Positions 40,019-48,809 of a stretch of 55,796 nt of DNA are shown here, in pieces. The translations under genes were made by a program, and so were the position numbers. How positions within the stretch are numbered: position 1 is the stretch's first letter; every line of letters starts with the position of its first letter. Location of the stretch: contig CADCGB010000018.1 of NCBI GenBank assembly GCA_902800815.1, positions 1 through 55,796 of the forward strand, given 5' to 3'. The notes under the pieces were generated by a model. That model ran no database searches, was not told the origin of the DNA, and saw only the letters and a list, made by a program, of their open reading frames with translations. This DNA is from Fibrobacter succinogenes. Its GTDB lineage: Bacteria > Fibrobacterota > Fibrobacteria > Fibrobacterales > Fibrobacteraceae.

Positions 40019-40737
40019 TGTTCAAGTGCGGTTTAAGGCAAGTCATTTGTGGTACGCTTCTGCTGGCAGTCGCGGTTATTGCGAGCGACATGCCGTTCCC
40101 GCACCCGGAGAACGGTGCGGTCCGCCTGGTAGAAAAGGACAGCCCCTACGTGCTTGAACAGGGCATGGTGATTTCTGCCGCCGATACGCTGTATGCCGAA
40201 CCGGGCGTAACCGTGCTCATGGGCGAATACGCGAAGATTACGGTTCGCGGTCCGGTGCATATCCTCGGTAGCGAGTCCAAGCCGGTCGTGTTCCGCAGTG
40301 CCGATTCCAGCGAGAGCTGGAACGGGATACATTTTGTTTCTACGAACCGCCCCTTCGAGGTCAAGAACTTCGTGGTGGAGAACGCCTTCCGCAATACGGT
40401 GTTCCGCTCCCGCGGTATTTTCGAGAACGTGAAGTTCGTCAACAACTACTACGGCCTCTGGGTCGACGATGTGCCCGAGGTGTTCCTCGCTCGTTGCGAC
40501 TTCGTGCGTAACCGCTTTGCCCTTTCTATCCGTGCGGGCAAGGTGATTTCTGCCGACACCAAGATTTCGGGCAACGTGTACGGCCTCTACTTGGAAGCGG
40601 GTGGCGACTACAATGGCGACAAGTCCTTGGTCAAGGGCAACCTTGAATCTGATATACGCAAGGAATCCGATGAACTCGCAGGTAGCGGCAAGCGCGTAAG
40701 CCGTAGCGTGTGGCACCGCATAGAGACTGGTTTCTAA
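40018..40737 (+). CDS. Secreted protein with right-handed beta-helix-like repeats
   Basis: A 239-residue exported protein: signal peptide to about residue 22 (LLLAVAVIAS), then short strands of 20-25 residue periodicity (ITVRGPVHILGSESKPVVF, WNGIHFVSTNRPFEVKNFVV, FENVKFVNNYYGLWVDD, ARCDFVRNRFALSIRAG, ISGNVYGLYLEAG) typical of parallel beta-helix proteins. No catalytic motif of a pectate lyase or hydrolase is seen, so it is more likely structural or binding. The ATG overlaps the stop of the lipoprotein gene (TAATG), and the next gene starts 9 nt after its end. Confidence 0.72.
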   Translation: MFKCGLRQVICGTLLLAVAVIASDMPFPHPENGAVRLVEKDSPYVLEQGMVISAADTLYAEPGVTVLMGEYAKITVRGPVHILGSESKPVVFRSADSSESWNGIHFVSTNRPFEVKNFVVENAFRNTVFRSRGIFENVKFVNNYYGLWVDDVPEVFLARCDFVRNRFALSIRAGKVISADTKISGNVYGLYLEAGGDYNGDKSLVKGNLESDIRKESDELAGSGKRVSRSVWHRIETGF

Positions 40738-40746
40738 GGGGTAGCA

Positions 40747-41661
40747 GTGGAAGAAGCGTTCCGTCGATCCATACGCAAGATGACCGGTGCAAGCATTCGC
40801 CTGAATGCCTGCCCGAACCGCTCGTCTATGGTGGCGGACCTTTCGCAGTCCATGATGGTTACCTGGTCCATCGCGCTGTTCGAGCACCTTGATGCGATGC
40901 TCAACAACCTGGACCCCTCGGTGGGCAACTCCGAGCAGATTTCTTACAGCGAGACCGCATGGAAACTTGCGGATGCGAGCTTCCCGCAGATTGCCGAAGC
41001 GGCGAACAAACTTTATGACGAGTTCCGCGCCAAGTGGATGCAGCGCTTTTCGACCGACGAGGTCTTGCGCCTGCTGCTTGAGGGCGGCGACTTTATCCAT
41101 CACGACGACGAGAAGGGCTGGGCCCTTACGGTCAAGAATAACAAGCAGGATATAAACGCGTTCTATTCCGCGACCATACACCTGCTGGTAAGCGATGCCG
41201 AACCGCTGTTCGTGCGCATGCATGGCCGCGTGATGCAGCTGCAGGAAAAATTGTGCAAGTACTGGCACTCCGAGAGTGCCGTGGATGCTGTGTCCAAGTT
41301 GCTCCCGTGCCTGGAATCCTCGCTCCGCGATAAGGAGAATGCGATGATTACCTCGCTACGTTCTTCGCTCAACGTGCTTGCCAAGAAGCGCTTTGCGCTT
41401 GCCTTCACGGGCAAGGGGCCGCAGCGCTACTACCACAGTGCCGCCTCCTGTGCGCGCAACGTGGGTAGGTTCTGGAACCCGCACTACGCCTACGAGAACG
41501 GGTTCCTCGCCTTTACCGATGAATTTTGTGACTACGCACGTGAACTTACGCTTCACGTGATTGAATGGTACCACAGCAAGTGGTCGATTTTCCTCCGCGG
41601 GTTCTCCCGTGGTCAGTTGAACTTGTTTGAAACAACGGCCTCGTCCGAGGCTAAAAACTAG
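40747..41661 (+). CDS. Unknown helical protein in the MotA/MotB-like polycistron
   Basis: A 304-residue protein with no signal peptide and no clear transmembrane segment, predicted mostly helical and cytosolic. I recognise no domain. Conserved-looking features are FIHHDDEKGWAL (about 117-128), a helix-rich middle, and a C-terminal aromatic/His-rich part (RYYHSAASCARNVGRFW, LHVIEWYHSKWSIFLRGF). The start is GTG 40747 with AAGGGG upstream. It precedes the MotA-like gene by 8 nt, so it is made together with it. A cytosolic effector or adaptor of the channel pair is a reasonable hypothesis only. Confidence 0.72.
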   Translation: MEEAFRRSIRKMTGASIRLNACPNRSSMVADLSQSMMVTWSIALFEHLDAMLNNLDPSVGNSEQISYSETAWKLADASFPQIAEAANKLYDEFRAKWMQRFSTDEVLRLLLEGGDFIHHDDEKGWALTVKNNKQDINAFYSATIHLLVSDAEPLFVRMHGRVMQLQEKLCKYWHSESAVDAVSKLLPCLESSLRDKENAMITSLRSSLNVLAKKRFALAFTGKGPQRYYHSAASCARNVGRFWNPHYAYENGFLAFTDEFCDYARELTLHVIEWYHSKWSIFLRGFSRGQLNLFETTASSEAKN

Positions 41662-41669
41662 GGATAAAA

Positions 41670-43376
41670 ATGAAGAACGCATACAACTCGATTCTGGTTC
41701 TTACCGTTGTTGGCCTGCTCGTACTGGTTGCGGGCGCCCTCTACTTCGGAGCCCCGCTCTTCGGCTGGATTATCATGGCGGCTATCTTCGCCGTGTTCAT
41801 CATCGACCAGTTCAGGCTGCTCTCGGCACTCAAGAGCATCCGCAGCGAGGAAGGCGAGATTGAATCCTGCGAAAGGTCCGGCATGTATGCCGTTGCCGGC
41901 GATGGCGTTGTGGCTCGCCGCCTCAAGCTTGCCCGCGAATTGATGGGCAAGGGCGTGCGTCTCGATTCCGCGATTGCGTTCGAGGTCCTTTCGAATAATG
42001 CTTCCGTCGCTGCCCCGCGCAGTTCGGGCGGTGCGGTGATCCTCCTTGGCCTTATGGGTACGTTCTTCGGCCTCATGTATTCTGTCGCTACTGCGGGTGT
42101 TGCTATCGACAATTCCTCCACGCAGGGCACGCTCGATACTATCCAGGTGCTGTTCGGCAACATGAAGGGCATTTTCGGTACCAGCCTTTGCGGCCTGTTT
42201 GCTGCCCTCGTGCTCGGCGCTTCCCGCGGGCTTTTCCTGAATTCGCGCGATGCGTTTATTGCTCGCCTTGATACGCTCACGCTCAGTCTGCAGGGCGAAT
42301 CTGCCGGCGAGAACGAGAAGAGCAAGGATGAACTTGGTCGCCTGTTTGATTCTGTCGAGAAGAACCTTGCACGCGTTGCAGAGTCCGTGCAACAGGGTCT
42401 GAACGGCATCGTGTCGAAGGTGGGCGAGGAACTTTCCACTTCGACGGCAAAACTGAATGCAGATATGGGCTCGATGGTTGCTAAGCTCGAAGGCACTCTC
42501 GGCAACCTGGGCGGTACCGTGGGTACGGATGTCGCGAATGCGCTGAATCCGCTGAACGACTATATGAAAAACCTCCAGACATCCGTGGAATCCCTGCCTG
42601 CCAAGCTGGATGAAAAGCTGAATGCGATTTCTTCTGGCTTGAACTCCAGCCTGGATACGATCTCCGCTAGTGTGAAGGATGGCCTTTCGGGTGTCGCTGC
42701 TTCGACCGAGAAGTCCATGGACGGTGCAGTGAAGAACATTGCCGAATCCGTCGCCACGCAGGTCAAGCAGTCCGACGAACAGTGGAAGGCCTTTATGGAC
42801 AAGCTTGCCTCGGAAACGAGCGCGAATGTCGATTCCCAGAAGCAGGGCCTCGAGACGCTCAAGAACGTTGCCCTGCAGGTGGCCGAGAAGGCCCAGGCGG
42901 GTTCTGCCGAACTCTCGCAGTCCGTTGCCGAAAAACTCAACACGCTTTCTTCCGATATCCTTGCCGCATTCCAGAAGCTTTCCGAAACTACGGCGACGCT
43001 GCTTGAAGCTCAGAAGGCGCTCACCGAGAGCATCGACAACCGCGTGGTGAAGGAAAAGGAAGCGACCGATGCCCTTGGCGGAAACATCGTGGAGACTGCG
43101 GAGCTCATGCGTGTGAACCAGAGCGAACTCAGCGCGAACCTCGAGATGCTCCGTGCGGGCCTCGAGACGATTCTCGAAAAGCTCAGTGGCGATACCGCCG
43201 AGCACGAGGACGAAGAGAATTTCGTGGAACACCTCAACCAGTCCCTGGAAGCGTTCCACGAGCGCGCAAGCGAAGTGCTTATGGAAAATGCGGTCAAGAC
43301 TCAGGAAATCCTCTTGGAAGTCCTCGAGCAGACGCAACGCGCCGCAAGGCAGGCAACCCCGAAGGCAGAGGGCTAA
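41670..43376 (+). CDS. MotA/TolQ/ExbB-like protein with long coiled-coil tail (ZorA-like)
   Basis: A 568-residue inner-membrane protein. Two N-terminal helices (about 7-27 and 29-46) are followed by a short loop and two more (about 121-147, GGAVILLGLMGTFFGLMYSV, and 166-190, GIFGTSLCGLFAALVLGA). This is the MotA/ExbB proton-channel core with its Gly/Thr-rich pore helices. About 370 residues of heptad-patterned, Ala/Ser/Lys/Glu-rich sequence follow, predicted as a long cytoplasmic coiled coil. ZorA of Zorya phage defence has this architecture; flagellar MotA does not. With the MotB-like gene 3 nt downstream it should form an ion-driven motor complex. No flagellar gene lies in the window. Confidence 0.88.
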   Translation: MKNAYNSILVLTVVGLLVLVAGALYFGAPLFGWIIMAAIFAVFIIDQFRLLSALKSIRSEEGEIESCERSGMYAVAGDGVVARRLKLARELMGKGVRLDSAIAFEVLSNNASVAAPRSSGGAVILLGLMGTFFGLMYSVATAGVAIDNSSTQGTLDTIQVLFGNMKGIFGTSLCGLFAALVLGASRGLFLNSRDAFIARLDTLTLSLQGESAGENEKSKDELGRLFDSVEKNLARVAESVQQGLNGIVSKVGEELSTSTAKLNADMGSMVAKLEGTLGNLGGTVGTDVANALNPLNDYMKNLQTSVESLPAKLDEKLNAISSGLNSSLDTISASVKDGLSGVAASTEKSMDGAVKNIAESVATQVKQSDEQWKAFMDKLASETSANVDSQKQGLETLKNVALQVAEKAQAGSAELSQSVAEKLNTLSSDILAAFQKLSETTATLLEAQKALTESIDNRVVKEKEATDALGGNIVETAELMRVNQSELSANLEMLRAGLETILEKLSGDTAEHEDEENFVEHLNQSLEAFHERASEVLMENAVKTQEILLEVLEQTQRAARQATPKAEG

Positions 43377-43379
43377 GGT

Positions 43380-44018
43380 ATGCGCTTACGTCGCGAAGAA
43401 GGCAGCAATCCCTGGATGGCCTATACCGACTTGGGCATCGCGCTCGTGTCGCTATTCATCCTTGCGTTCGTTGCCATGGCTACCCTCAAGGAGCAGAAGG
43501 CGGAAGACCTTACCCGCACCGAGGAAGAGGTCTTGAGCTGCCAGGAAGAAATGCGAAAGATTGCCGCCGAACGTAATGCGCTGTTGGCGAAGAGCCTGCA
43601 GACATCCATCGAGGCCGGGCTTATCGCCCTTGAAGATGGCAAGATCCAGATTCAGGCCTCGTTCCTGTTCCCGACTAACGGCGCCAAGCTGACTACGGAA
43701 GGCGAGGGCGTTATCAGGGGAATCAGCAAGGGCCTGCTTGACGCGCTCGATACGGGCGACGTGATTATGGTGAGCGGTTTTACCGATGACATCCCGTTTA
43801 GCGGTTCTACCACGTACACGAACTGGAACCTCTCTACCGAACGTGCCGTGAACGTGGTGAAGATGCTTATCAAGGAAGGTTTCCCTTCCGACCGTATTTT
43901 TGCCGCGGGCTTCGGCGAATTCCAGCCCAAGTACCCGAACGATACCGAAGAACACCGTCGCCTCAACCGTCGCGTGGAAATCGGTGTGACACCGCTTAGA
44001 CTTGAAAGCAGGCACTGA
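43380..44018 (+). CDS. MotB/OmpA-like peptidoglycan-binding partner (ZorB-like)
   Basis: A 212-residue protein with one N-terminal transmembrane helix (about 17-36). Asp17 in MAYTDLGIAL is at the place of the proton-carrying Asp of MotB. After a short coiled linker, the OmpA-like domain (about 95-208) contains FLFPTNGAKL, VSGFTDDIPF, NWNLSTERAVNVVKML and GFGEFQPKYPNDTEEHRRLNRRVEI, which bind peptidoglycan in MotB, OmpA and ZorB. It is the stator partner of the preceding protein. Its stop overlaps the next start (TGATG). Confidence 0.92.
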   Translation: MRLRREEGSNPWMAYTDLGIALVSLFILAFVAMATLKEQKAEDLTRTEEEVLSCQEEMRKIAAERNALLAKSLQTSIEAGLIALEDGKIQIQASFLFPTNGAKLTTEGEGVIRGISKGLLDALDTGDVIMVSGFTDDIPFSGSTTYTNWNLSTERAVNVVKMLIKEGFPSDRIFAAGFGEFQPKYPNDTEEHRRLNRRVEIGVTPLRLESRH

Positions 44019-44674
44019 TGCAGGAACGCGTTGAGTCCATAAGGCGATCGATAGATTCTATCCGCAAGACGGGTACCATGCCGCATTGGCGCATGGCGTA
44101 CGCCGAGTCGTTGTTGACTCGCGCGGGGGAATACATCGCCGTGGACCGCGAACCCGAGGCGCGCTTGGTTTTGGATAAACTAACGCGCTGGGTAGAGACG
44201 CATACGCCGAAGGTTGCAGAGGCATCCGCGACAGAAAAGAACCCGATGGTGTTCTGGAATGCGGACATGCTCCGAGGTATCATCGCGCAGATCAGGAATA
44301 CCCTGACCGAGAAGAAGATGCTCGTGCCGAGCACGGAACGCGATGCCATTACACGCCGCCTTGACCTGGTAGAAAAGTGGATTGCGGAATCCAAGATTCT
44401 CGAAGCACACCAGGAATTGCTTGCGCTCCGCAGTGCACTCATTGCTCGCTTGCGCCGCTCGTACAGGGCGCGCCTTGCCTCCAGCGACTACCGTTCCGGC
44501 TCCTTCGTGCAGCCCGCGGGCACGCTTGTTGGCCCGTATAATGCCCGCCATACGCTGGAAGAAACGTTCCAGGTGGTGGGTGAGCGCGACCCGATTTGGG
44601 TGGAAGACTTTCTGGATATCTACAACGACCTGTTCCGCATTGTGGAAAGGCTCGTGCCGCAGGACAAGAAGTAG
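44018..44674 (+). CDS. Unknown protein following the MotB-like gene
   Basis: A 218-residue, charged, mostly helical protein without signal peptide or membrane segment. No domain recognised. The N-terminal half (RSIDSIRKTGTMPHWRMAYAESLL) and the middle (LDLVEKWIAESKILEAHQELLALRSALIARLRRSY) look like helical hairpins of TPR-like or four-helix type. The C-terminal part has WVEDFLDIYNDLFRIVERL. Overlap with the upstream stop codon (TGATG) ties its production to the channel pair. It is cytosolic by prediction, so it could interact with the coiled-coil tail of the MotA-like protein. Confidence 0.72.
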   Translation: MQERVESIRRSIDSIRKTGTMPHWRMAYAESLLTRAGEYIAVDREPEARLVLDKLTRWVETHTPKVAEASATEKNPMVFWNADMLRGIIAQIRNTLTEKKMLVPSTERDAITRRLDLVEKWIAESKILEAHQELLALRSALIARLRRSYRARLASSDYRSGSFVQPAGTLVGPYNARHTLEETFQVVGERDPIWVEDFLDIYNDLFRIVERLVPQDKK

Positions 44675-44714
44675 GGAAATGCGCGGGTGAACTGCGCTAA
44701 AGGTGGGAGGAATT

Positions 44715-45125
44715 ATGGAAACGAGATTCTTGATGCGCTTTATCGGGAGCCATGCCGAACTTGCCCAGATATGGGACGAGATTATGGAACAGTTCCCTGA
44801 AGCGGACTTGCCCAGCGAGGATACGGGAGACTGGTATACCGTTAACGACGTGATGGTTGACGAGTACGAGTGCCGTTTCGAGGAATTGCCCGAAGAGGAA
44901 CTCATCGCGATGGACGGGAGTCTCCTTGTGGAAGAGTTCCCGGAAGAATTCCTTACCGACTTGATGGAACGCTACGAGCGCGTCTATGGCGTGTTCAAGT
45001 GGGCTTCGATGGATGTTGGGGTAGGTTGCGGCGAAAGTGAAGGCTGGGGCGAGTTTACTGCCGACTTCGTTGATGATTATTCCGACGAGGCGAACGAGAT
45101 CTCCGAAGCCGTCCTCGGGTTTTAA
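44715..45125 (+). CDS. Acidic protein of unknown function
   Basis: A 136-residue strongly acidic protein (many Asp and Glu, few basic residues), without signal peptide. The sequence reads like a small alpha/beta domain (TRFLMRFIGSHAELAQIWDEI at the start, GVFKWASMDVGVGC in the middle) resembling immunity or DUF-type proteins, but I recognise no family. ATG 44715 is chosen because GGGAGG (44705-44710) is placed properly for it. It is 40 nt after the preceding gene and could be the last gene of that transcript or separate. Confidence 0.68.
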   Translation: METRFLMRFIGSHAELAQIWDEIMEQFPEADLPSEDTGDWYTVNDVMVDEYECRFEELPEEELIAMDGSLLVEEFPEEFLTDLMERYERVYGVFKWASMDVGVGCGESEGWGEFTADFVDDYSDEANEISEAVLGF

Positions 45126-45204
45126 ATTAATCCCTGCGGGCTTCTCGAGATTCGGGTAATGTATTAAACTGCAGAAGAAGGCTTTTCGCTCGCTCACACA
45201 TAGC

Positions 45205-45242
45205 AAAAACCGCCTGGACTTGCATCCAGACGGTTTAATTTT
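45205..45242 (-). terminator. Terminator between the acidic-protein gene and ilvN (works for both strands)
   Basis: Interrupted stem AAACCG...CGGTTT and CTGGA...TCCAG with T-rich flanks on either strand. It would end both the plus-strand polycistron and the minus-strand ilvBN. Confidence 0.8.
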
Positions 45243-45293
45243 TGCATTTTCTAGTAACTAATAACTAGTGACTAGTAACTGCGGCGGAGCCGC

Positions 45294-45788
45294 TTACGTC
45301 TTGTCTTCGCCGCGGAGCATGATGACCTTGCCCGTGCGGATGTACTCGACGATTTCGAACTTCTGCAAGAGGCTCTTGAGCGTGTCGACCTTCTGGCTGT
45401 TGCCCGTAATCTGGATGATCATCGAGGTGGCAGTCATGTCCACGGTATTCGCGTGGAAGTGGTCGCACAGCTGCAGGATTTCCGTACGCTGGTCGGGAGT
45501 GCAACGCACCTTGATGAGCGCGAGTTCCTTCTCGACGGCGTCCGTGCCGGTATGGTCCTTCGCCTGCACCACGTCCACGAGTTTCTCAAGCTGCTTGATG
45601 ATCTGCATCAAGATTTCGGGATTGCCGTGGGCGATGATGTTCATGCGGCTGAAGTTCGGGTCGAGCGTGGGGGAGACAACGAGGGAGTCGATGTTGTAGC
45701 CACGGCGGGAGAACACGAGGGCGATACGCACGAGCACGCCCGGGCGGTTCGCAACCAACAAACTAATAGAATGTGCAATGTCTTTCAT
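45294..45788 (-). CDS. ilvN: Acetolactate synthase small (regulatory) subunit
   Basis: IlvN binds and activates the catalytic IlvB subunit and confers valine feedback. The 164-residue protein has the N-terminal ACT domain (HSISLLVANRPGVLVRIALVFSRRGYNI-type start, here split by my own count at residues 6-33) with the Asn-Arg-Pro-Gly-Val-Leu segment, and the C-terminal half (ELALIKVRC, TATSMIIQITGN). Length is typical. It follows ilvB by 15 nt with a strong AGGAGG, so both are in one operon transcribed leftward. Confidence 0.95.
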   Translation of the reverse strand: MKDIAHSISLLVANRPGVLVRIALVFSRRGYNIDSLVVSPTLDPNFSRMNIIAHGNPEILMQIIKQLEKLVDVVQAKDHTGTDAVEKELALIKVRCTPDQRTEILQLCDHFHANTVDMTATSMIIQITGNSQKVDTLKSLLQKFEIVEYIRTGKVIMLRGEDKT

Positions 45789-45803
45789 TTTTAAAACCTC
45801 CTG

Positions 45804-47522
45804 TTACGTCGATCCCGTGGGCTTTTCGAGTTTTGCCTTGGGTGCTTCCGTAAGCATGGCGGTAAGCGGTGCGCCTGCCGGAATCATCGGGAACACGTTG
45901 TCTTCCTTTTCGCATTCGCAGTGAATGAGAATCGGGCCGTCGTTGTAGCTGAGCGCCTTCTGGATAACGCGTTCGGCATCGGCGGGGCGCTTGATGCGGA
46001 GCCCAGGAATGCCGTAGGCTTCGGCGAGCTTCACGAAGTCGGGGTTGCCCATCATGTCCACGCTGGAGTAGCGGTGGTCGTAGAAGAGTTCCTGCCACTG
46101 GCGCACCATGCCCAGGTACTTGTTGTCCATCACGAAAATCTTGATGGGCAGCTTGTGGATGGCGGCGGTCGCGAGTTCCGCTTCCGTCATCTGGAAACCA
46201 CCGTCACCGCTGAAGCTGAGCACCGGCCAGCCGGTCTCGTTACCGAATGCGGCACCGATAGCGGCGGGGAAGCCGAAGCCCATCGTGCCTGCGCCACCGC
46301 TGGAGTGCAGCTGACGCGGATAGTTTATATGGAAGAACTGTGCCACCCACATCTGGTGCTGGCCCACGTCGGTCGTGACGATGGCCTTGCCGCCGGTGAG
46401 TTCGCTTGCAGTCGCAATCACGTGCTGCATGCGCAGCCCGCCCTGCTTCGCGTAGGTGAGCGGGAAGCGCTTCTTCCAGGTCTGGCAAGTCTTGACCCAT
46501 TCGGCGGTATCGAGCTTGTTCACCATCGGGAGCAACTGCTCGAGCACGAGCTTCGCGTCGCCGCACATGAACACATCGGGCTGCAGAACCTTGCCTTCTT
46601 CGGCAGGGTCGATATCGATGTGCATCTTGATGGCGTCCTTGCAGAACACGTCGAGCTTACCGGTAATGCGGTCATCCCAGCGGCTACCGATAGAGAGGAT
46701 CAGGTCGCAGTCAAGCACGGCCTTGTTCGCGTACACGGTGCCGTGCATGCCGAGCATGCCGAGCGAAAGCTCGTGATCAACGGGGAAGGCGCCGAGACCA
46801 AGCATGGTGCAGCATACCGGGGCGTTCAGCTTTTCAGCGAGTTCGCGCACCTGGCGGCTTGCACCGCTGATCATGGCACCGTGGCCCACGAGAAGCAGCG
46901 GCTTCTTGGACTTGCGGAGGAATTCCGCCGCCTTCTCGACACTTTCTGCGGAGGCGTAGCTCGGGATCTTGTAGCCCGGAAGGTCCATCTGGTCGGTGAA
47001 CGGGGCGGTGCATGCGCCTGCGGTCACGTCCTTCGGGAGGTCGATGAGCACGGGGCCCGGGCGGCCAGTGCGGGCGATGTGGAAGGCTTCCTTCATCACG
47101 CGCGGGAGGTCGTTGGAATCCTTCACCAGGTAGGAATGCTTGACGGCCGCGAACGTCATGCCGCTCGTGTCGCATTCCTGGAAGGCGTCCTTGCCGAGGT
47201 TCGGGGTCGTCGTCTGTGCGGCGAGCACCACGATGGGGCTCGAATCCATAAGGGCGGTGTAGATACCCGTGAAGGTATTGGTAGCGCCGGGGCCACTCGT
47301 GACGAGGGCAACGCCCACCTTGCCGGTCTGGCGGGCATAGCCGTCAGCCATGTGGGTCGCTCCCTGCTCGTGGCGGGAAAGGACAACTTTAATATTGGAG
47401 TCAAGGATCGCGTCGAACATCGGGATGGCGGATCCACCGGGGTAACCGAAAATCGTGTCGATGCCTTCGCGCTTGAGGCATTCGATAATCACTTCGGCAC
47501 CACTCAGAGTCTTGTTTGCCAT
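45804..47522 (-). CDS. ilvB: Acetolactate synthase large (catalytic) subunit
   Basis: IlvB is the ThDP-dependent enzyme making acetolactate or acetohydroxybutyrate for branched-chain amino acids. The 572-residue protein has the ThDP-activating Glu in LSRHEQGATHMADGYAR, the FAD-associated central domain, and the ThDP/Mg motif beginning GDGGFQMTEAELATA and ending FVMDN. It begins MANKTLSGAEVIIECLKREG and has CAGGA upstream. It heads ilvBN. The upstream spacer of 429 bp is unusually AT-rich. No leader peptide rich in Val/Leu/Ile was identified in it. Confidence 0.97.
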   Translation of the reverse strand: MANKTLSGAEVIIECLKREGIDTIFGYPGGSAIPMFDAILDSNIKVVLSRHEQGATHMADGYARQTGKVGVALVTSGPGATNTFTGIYTALMDSSPIVVLAAQTTTPNLGKDAFQECDTSGMTFAAVKHSYLVKDSNDLPRVMKEAFHIARTGRPGPVLIDLPKDVTAGACTAPFTDQMDLPGYKIPSYASAESVEKAAEFLRKSKKPLLLVGHGAMISGASRQVRELAEKLNAPVCCTMLGLGAFPVDHELSLGMLGMHGTVYANKAVLDCDLILSIGSRWDDRITGKLDVFCKDAIKMHIDIDPAEEGKVLQPDVFMCGDAKLVLEQLLPMVNKLDTAEWVKTCQTWKKRFPLTYAKQGGLRMQHVIATASELTGGKAIVTTDVGQHQMWVAQFFHINYPRQLHSSGGAGTMGFGFPAAIGAAFGNETGWPVLSFSGDGGFQMTEAELATAAIHKLPIKIFVMDNKYLGMVRQWQELFYDHRYSSVDMMGNPDFVKLAEAYGIPGLRIKRPADAERVIQKALSYNDGPILIHCECEKEDNVFPMIPAGAPLTAMLTEAPKAKLEKPTGST

Positions 47523-47951
47523 AGATTTTCCTGGTTGAATTTGAAAGTCTGTTAAAAAGATTGCGCAAAATATAGGTGTTTTTATATTCTATGGCAAGAC
47601 GAATTTATAAAAAATCTCAAAAAGTTTGAAAATTTTTGATAAAGTTTGCGTGACTTACAAAATTTGTCTTTGAAAATGTTGAAAATTTTGACAAACTTTT
47701 GATGAATTTAAAATTTGAATGTCTAAAAATTGATGGAAATTGGAATGATTTTTGCGAAATCTACGAAGCTGTCTACTAAAAATTAACGAAAAATGTCTAA
47801 AATGCTTCGTCTTGTCCCGAGAAAAACCGATTTTGCCCCTCGAATCGTCATTTTTTCAGAAAAATCTCTCTCATTTGGCTCATTTTCGCGTTTTCCCCGT
47901 TTATAAGGGTAGAGACTTCCCAAAAACAGTAACTATCCCAAAGGACAACTC
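47523..47951. other. AT-rich 429-bp spacer between divergent ilvB and radC
   Basis: The spacer is dominated by A/T words such as AAAATTT and TTTGAAAATTTTTGA. Minus-strand TATATTTT near 47568-47575 and TATAGAATATAAAA-like sequence further on could serve ilvB. One open frame at 47752-47967 is likely spurious: it overlaps the radC start and has no ribosome-binding site. I found no T-box, attenuator hairpin or tRNA. Confidence 0.5.
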
Positions 47952-48659
47952 ATGGAAAACGGATTGATTGAAACGGAATTCCTCCCGCGTGAAAAACTCC
48001 AGCGGAAGGGGGCGACTGCGCTCTCTAACGAGGAACTCATCGCGCTTATTCTCGGTAGCGGTACGCGCGATAGCAGCGTGTTTGAACTTTCCAGGCACGT
48101 TTCTGACTACCTCTCCTCGGTAACGACATTCCCTACGCTAGAAAGCCTGCGCCATATCCGCGGGCTCGGCAAGGTGAAGGCGACCCAGATTCTTGCCTGT
48201 CTCGAGCTTTCGAGCCGCTATATACTCTCTTCGCGGGCGATATCGGTCATCGCTCCCGAAGACCTGCTCTCGCGCCTTGCTGGCCTCAAGTTTGAACCCC
48301 AGGAACATTTCGTGGTGGTGACGCTCAATTCGGCGAACTACGTGATTAACGTGCACGACGTGACCTCGGGCCTCGTAAACCAGACGCCTATCGCCCCACG
48401 GGAGGCCTTCGCGAAGGCTATTGAGGACCGCGCCGTATCGGTGATACTGGCGCATAACCACCCCTCGGGTTCCACCGAACCATCCGAACAGGACTTCGCG
48501 ATAACCCGCGTGCTGTGTGCTGCGGGCAGGGTTCTCCAGATTCCTGTAATCGACCACATTATCGTGGGGAAGGGCGGCTACACCAGCATGTGCAGGCTCG
48601 ATCCCGAGATGTTCGAGAGGGGTGTCAGGCACCTCGATATCGGCATGCAGGCCGTCTAA
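47952..48659 (+). CDS. radC: RadC-like (JAB/MPN) protein
   Basis: A 235-residue protein of the RadC/UPF0758 family, whose cellular role is unclear. The N-terminal helix-hairpin-helix region (RKGATALSNEELIALILGSG and LRHIRGLGKVKATQIL) is followed by the MPN+ metal site: Glu in the FEPQEHFVVV strand region, and AHNHPSGSTEPSEQD giving H-x-H-x7-8-D. All ligands look intact. ATG 47952 lies 7 nt after AAAGGA-type purines. It is a single gene, divergent from ilvB. Confidence 0.93.
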   Translation: MENGLIETEFLPREKLQRKGATALSNEELIALILGSGTRDSSVFELSRHVSDYLSSVTTFPTLESLRHIRGLGKVKATQILACLELSSRYILSSRAISVIAPEDLLSRLAGLKFEPQEHFVVVTLNSANYVINVHDVTSGLVNQTPIAPREAFAKAIEDRAVSVILAHNHPSGSTEPSEQDFAITRVLCAAGRVLQIPVIDHIIVGKGGYTSMCRLDPEMFERGVRHLDIGMQAV

Positions 48660-48809
48660 TGCTGTAAAAAAAGTGAAACAATGGGCGAAAAGTGCGTTTT
48701 TGCGTGTTTTTCATCGCTTTTTGGGTATGTACTTAATATAAAGTTTGTTAAAAAAATTATATTAATGGTAGTTTAGTTTAGGGATCACCCTGTTTTTTAA
48801 GGAGACTCT

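Noticed and set aside
41658..43337. Minus-strand open frame of about 560 codons opposite the MotA-like gene
   Set aside because: Antisense shadow of a coiled-coil gene with biased codons.
39188..45125. A complete Zorya phage-defence system
   Set aside because: The channel pair fits ZorAB, but no helicase, nuclease or other Zorya effector gene is adjacent and the set includes exported proteins, so it is reported only as ZorAB-like.
45245..45285. Tandem-like ACTAGTA words upstream of the ilvN terminator as a possible CRISPR or iteron array
   Set aside because: Only a few short imperfect words without regular spacers.
47523..47951. Leader-peptide attenuator or T-box for ilvBN
   Set aside because: No short frame rich in branched-chain codons and no convincing antiterminator structure was found by eye.
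47752..47967. 71-codon plus-strand frame in the ilvB-radC spacer
   Set aside because: No ribosome-binding site, AT-driven composition, and it overlaps the radC start.
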